13,643 nucleotides of DNA from assembly GCA_041674345.1 (NCBI GenBank), contig JBAYVY010000051.1, positions 1 through 13,643 of the forward strand, given 5' to 3'. The notes beneath the pieces are model-generated. The model made no database searches, was not told where the DNA came from, and worked only from the letters and a program-made list of their open reading frames with translations. The translations under genes were made by a program, and so were the position numbers. The DNA comes from JBAYVY01 sp041674345. GTDB lineage: Bacteria; Planctomycetota; Phycisphaerae; Phycisphaerales; Zrk34. Shown in pieces: positions 13,336 to 13,643 of this stretch. Numbering within the stretch: position 1 is the stretch's first letter; every line of letters starts with the position of its first letter.

Positions 13336-13643
13336 TCAGGAAGCGATCAGGTAGTTCCACAGCCCGGCGGTCAGGAGGGCGGCCTGGTCGTCGAACTCGC
13401 CGATGCGGTTGCGTGGCGACCGGGTCATCACGCCGTAGCGTTTGATCCCGCCGATGGCGTGCTCCACGGGGATCATGAATCGTTCCTTGATCTGGCCGGC
13501 AGCGTCATCTGCGGGCGAAGACTGAATCAAGGGTTCCTTTAGGTGCTCTAAATGTTGTCCTTTTCTTCGGGCTTCCGCGAGCGTTGTGGGTGTGAAAATG
13601 TTGTGATTGACCGGACCACCCCCGGACCACCCCCGGACCACCC
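13336..13643 (-). pseudogene. C-terminal part of a DDE transposase (IS5/DDE_Tnp_4-like)
   Basis: The visible 101 residues end with MIPVEHAIGGIKRYGVM, then RNRIGEFDDQAALLTAGLWN. This is the tail of DDE_Tnp_4/IS5-type transposases, where VEHAIGGIKR carries the last catalytic Glu. The frame stays open to the window edge, but its first residues are encoded by an 11-base GC tandem repeat (13611-13643). The transposase core may therefore be cut off there, or continue beyond the window. It is called pseudogene because no transposase-like sequence is seen before the repeat; a partial intact gene cannot be excluded. Confidence 0.6.
13611..13643. repeat. 11-base tandem repeat at the window edge
   Basis: Three units of CCGGACCACCC, with period 11, run into the end of the window. 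They overlap the 5' end of the visible transposase frame. More units may follow outside. Confidence 0.7.

Overview
The window is GC-rich bacterial DNA with dispersed single genes and short operons on both strands. Gaps between genes are loaded with palindromic and heptamer-type repeats. The repeats, several predicted lipoproteins, and the mix of thiL, a tsaE-yacG fusion, an oadB-type pump subunit and a D-amino-acid transaminase suggest a planctomycete-like bacterium (perhaps Phycisphaerae). That placement is an inference from style, not from a marker gene.

Layout. (1) 2-1174: 3' part of a PfkB-family kinase (+). (2) 1175-1506: a gap made almost wholly of dispersed repeats. (3) 1507-2319: a hypothetical lipoprotein (-), divergent from thiL. 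(4) 2453-4097: thiL and a tsaE-yacG fusion overlap and run together on +, converging on a Fur-family regulator (4082-4576, -). The regulator's promoter carries a perfect 14-bp palindrome over its -10 box. (5) 4953-5594: a CYTH-domain protein (+), converging on a D-amino-acid transaminase (5621-6502, -). (6) 6747-8480: a small membrane protein and an OadB-like sodium-pump beta subunit (+). (7) 8585-9883: a HEAT-repeat lipoprotein with a long Pro/Ala/Glu tail (+). (8) 9998-10972: a zinc-dependent MDR dehydrogenase (+). (9) 11007-12924: a zinc/manganese-type ABC ATPase and its substrate-binding lipoprotein (-), separated by a large repeat-built inverted repeat and with no permease gene nearby. 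(10) 13157-13229: tRNA-Ala(CGC) with a textbook terminator (-). (11) 13336-13643: the C-terminal end of a DDE transposase (-), running to the window edge.

Working together: thiL and tsaE-yacG are translationally close. The znuA-like and znuC-like genes form one uptake system whose permease must lie elsewhere. The Fur-family regulator is a candidate controller of that system, because GATAAT-type operator-like palindromes occur both at its own promoter and just upstream of the znuA-like gene. I see no CRISPR array, phage or defence system. The most unusual items are the TsaE-YacG fusion, the repeat families (one copy lies inside a coding frame), and the His-rich ATPase in a permease-less zinc transporter cluster.
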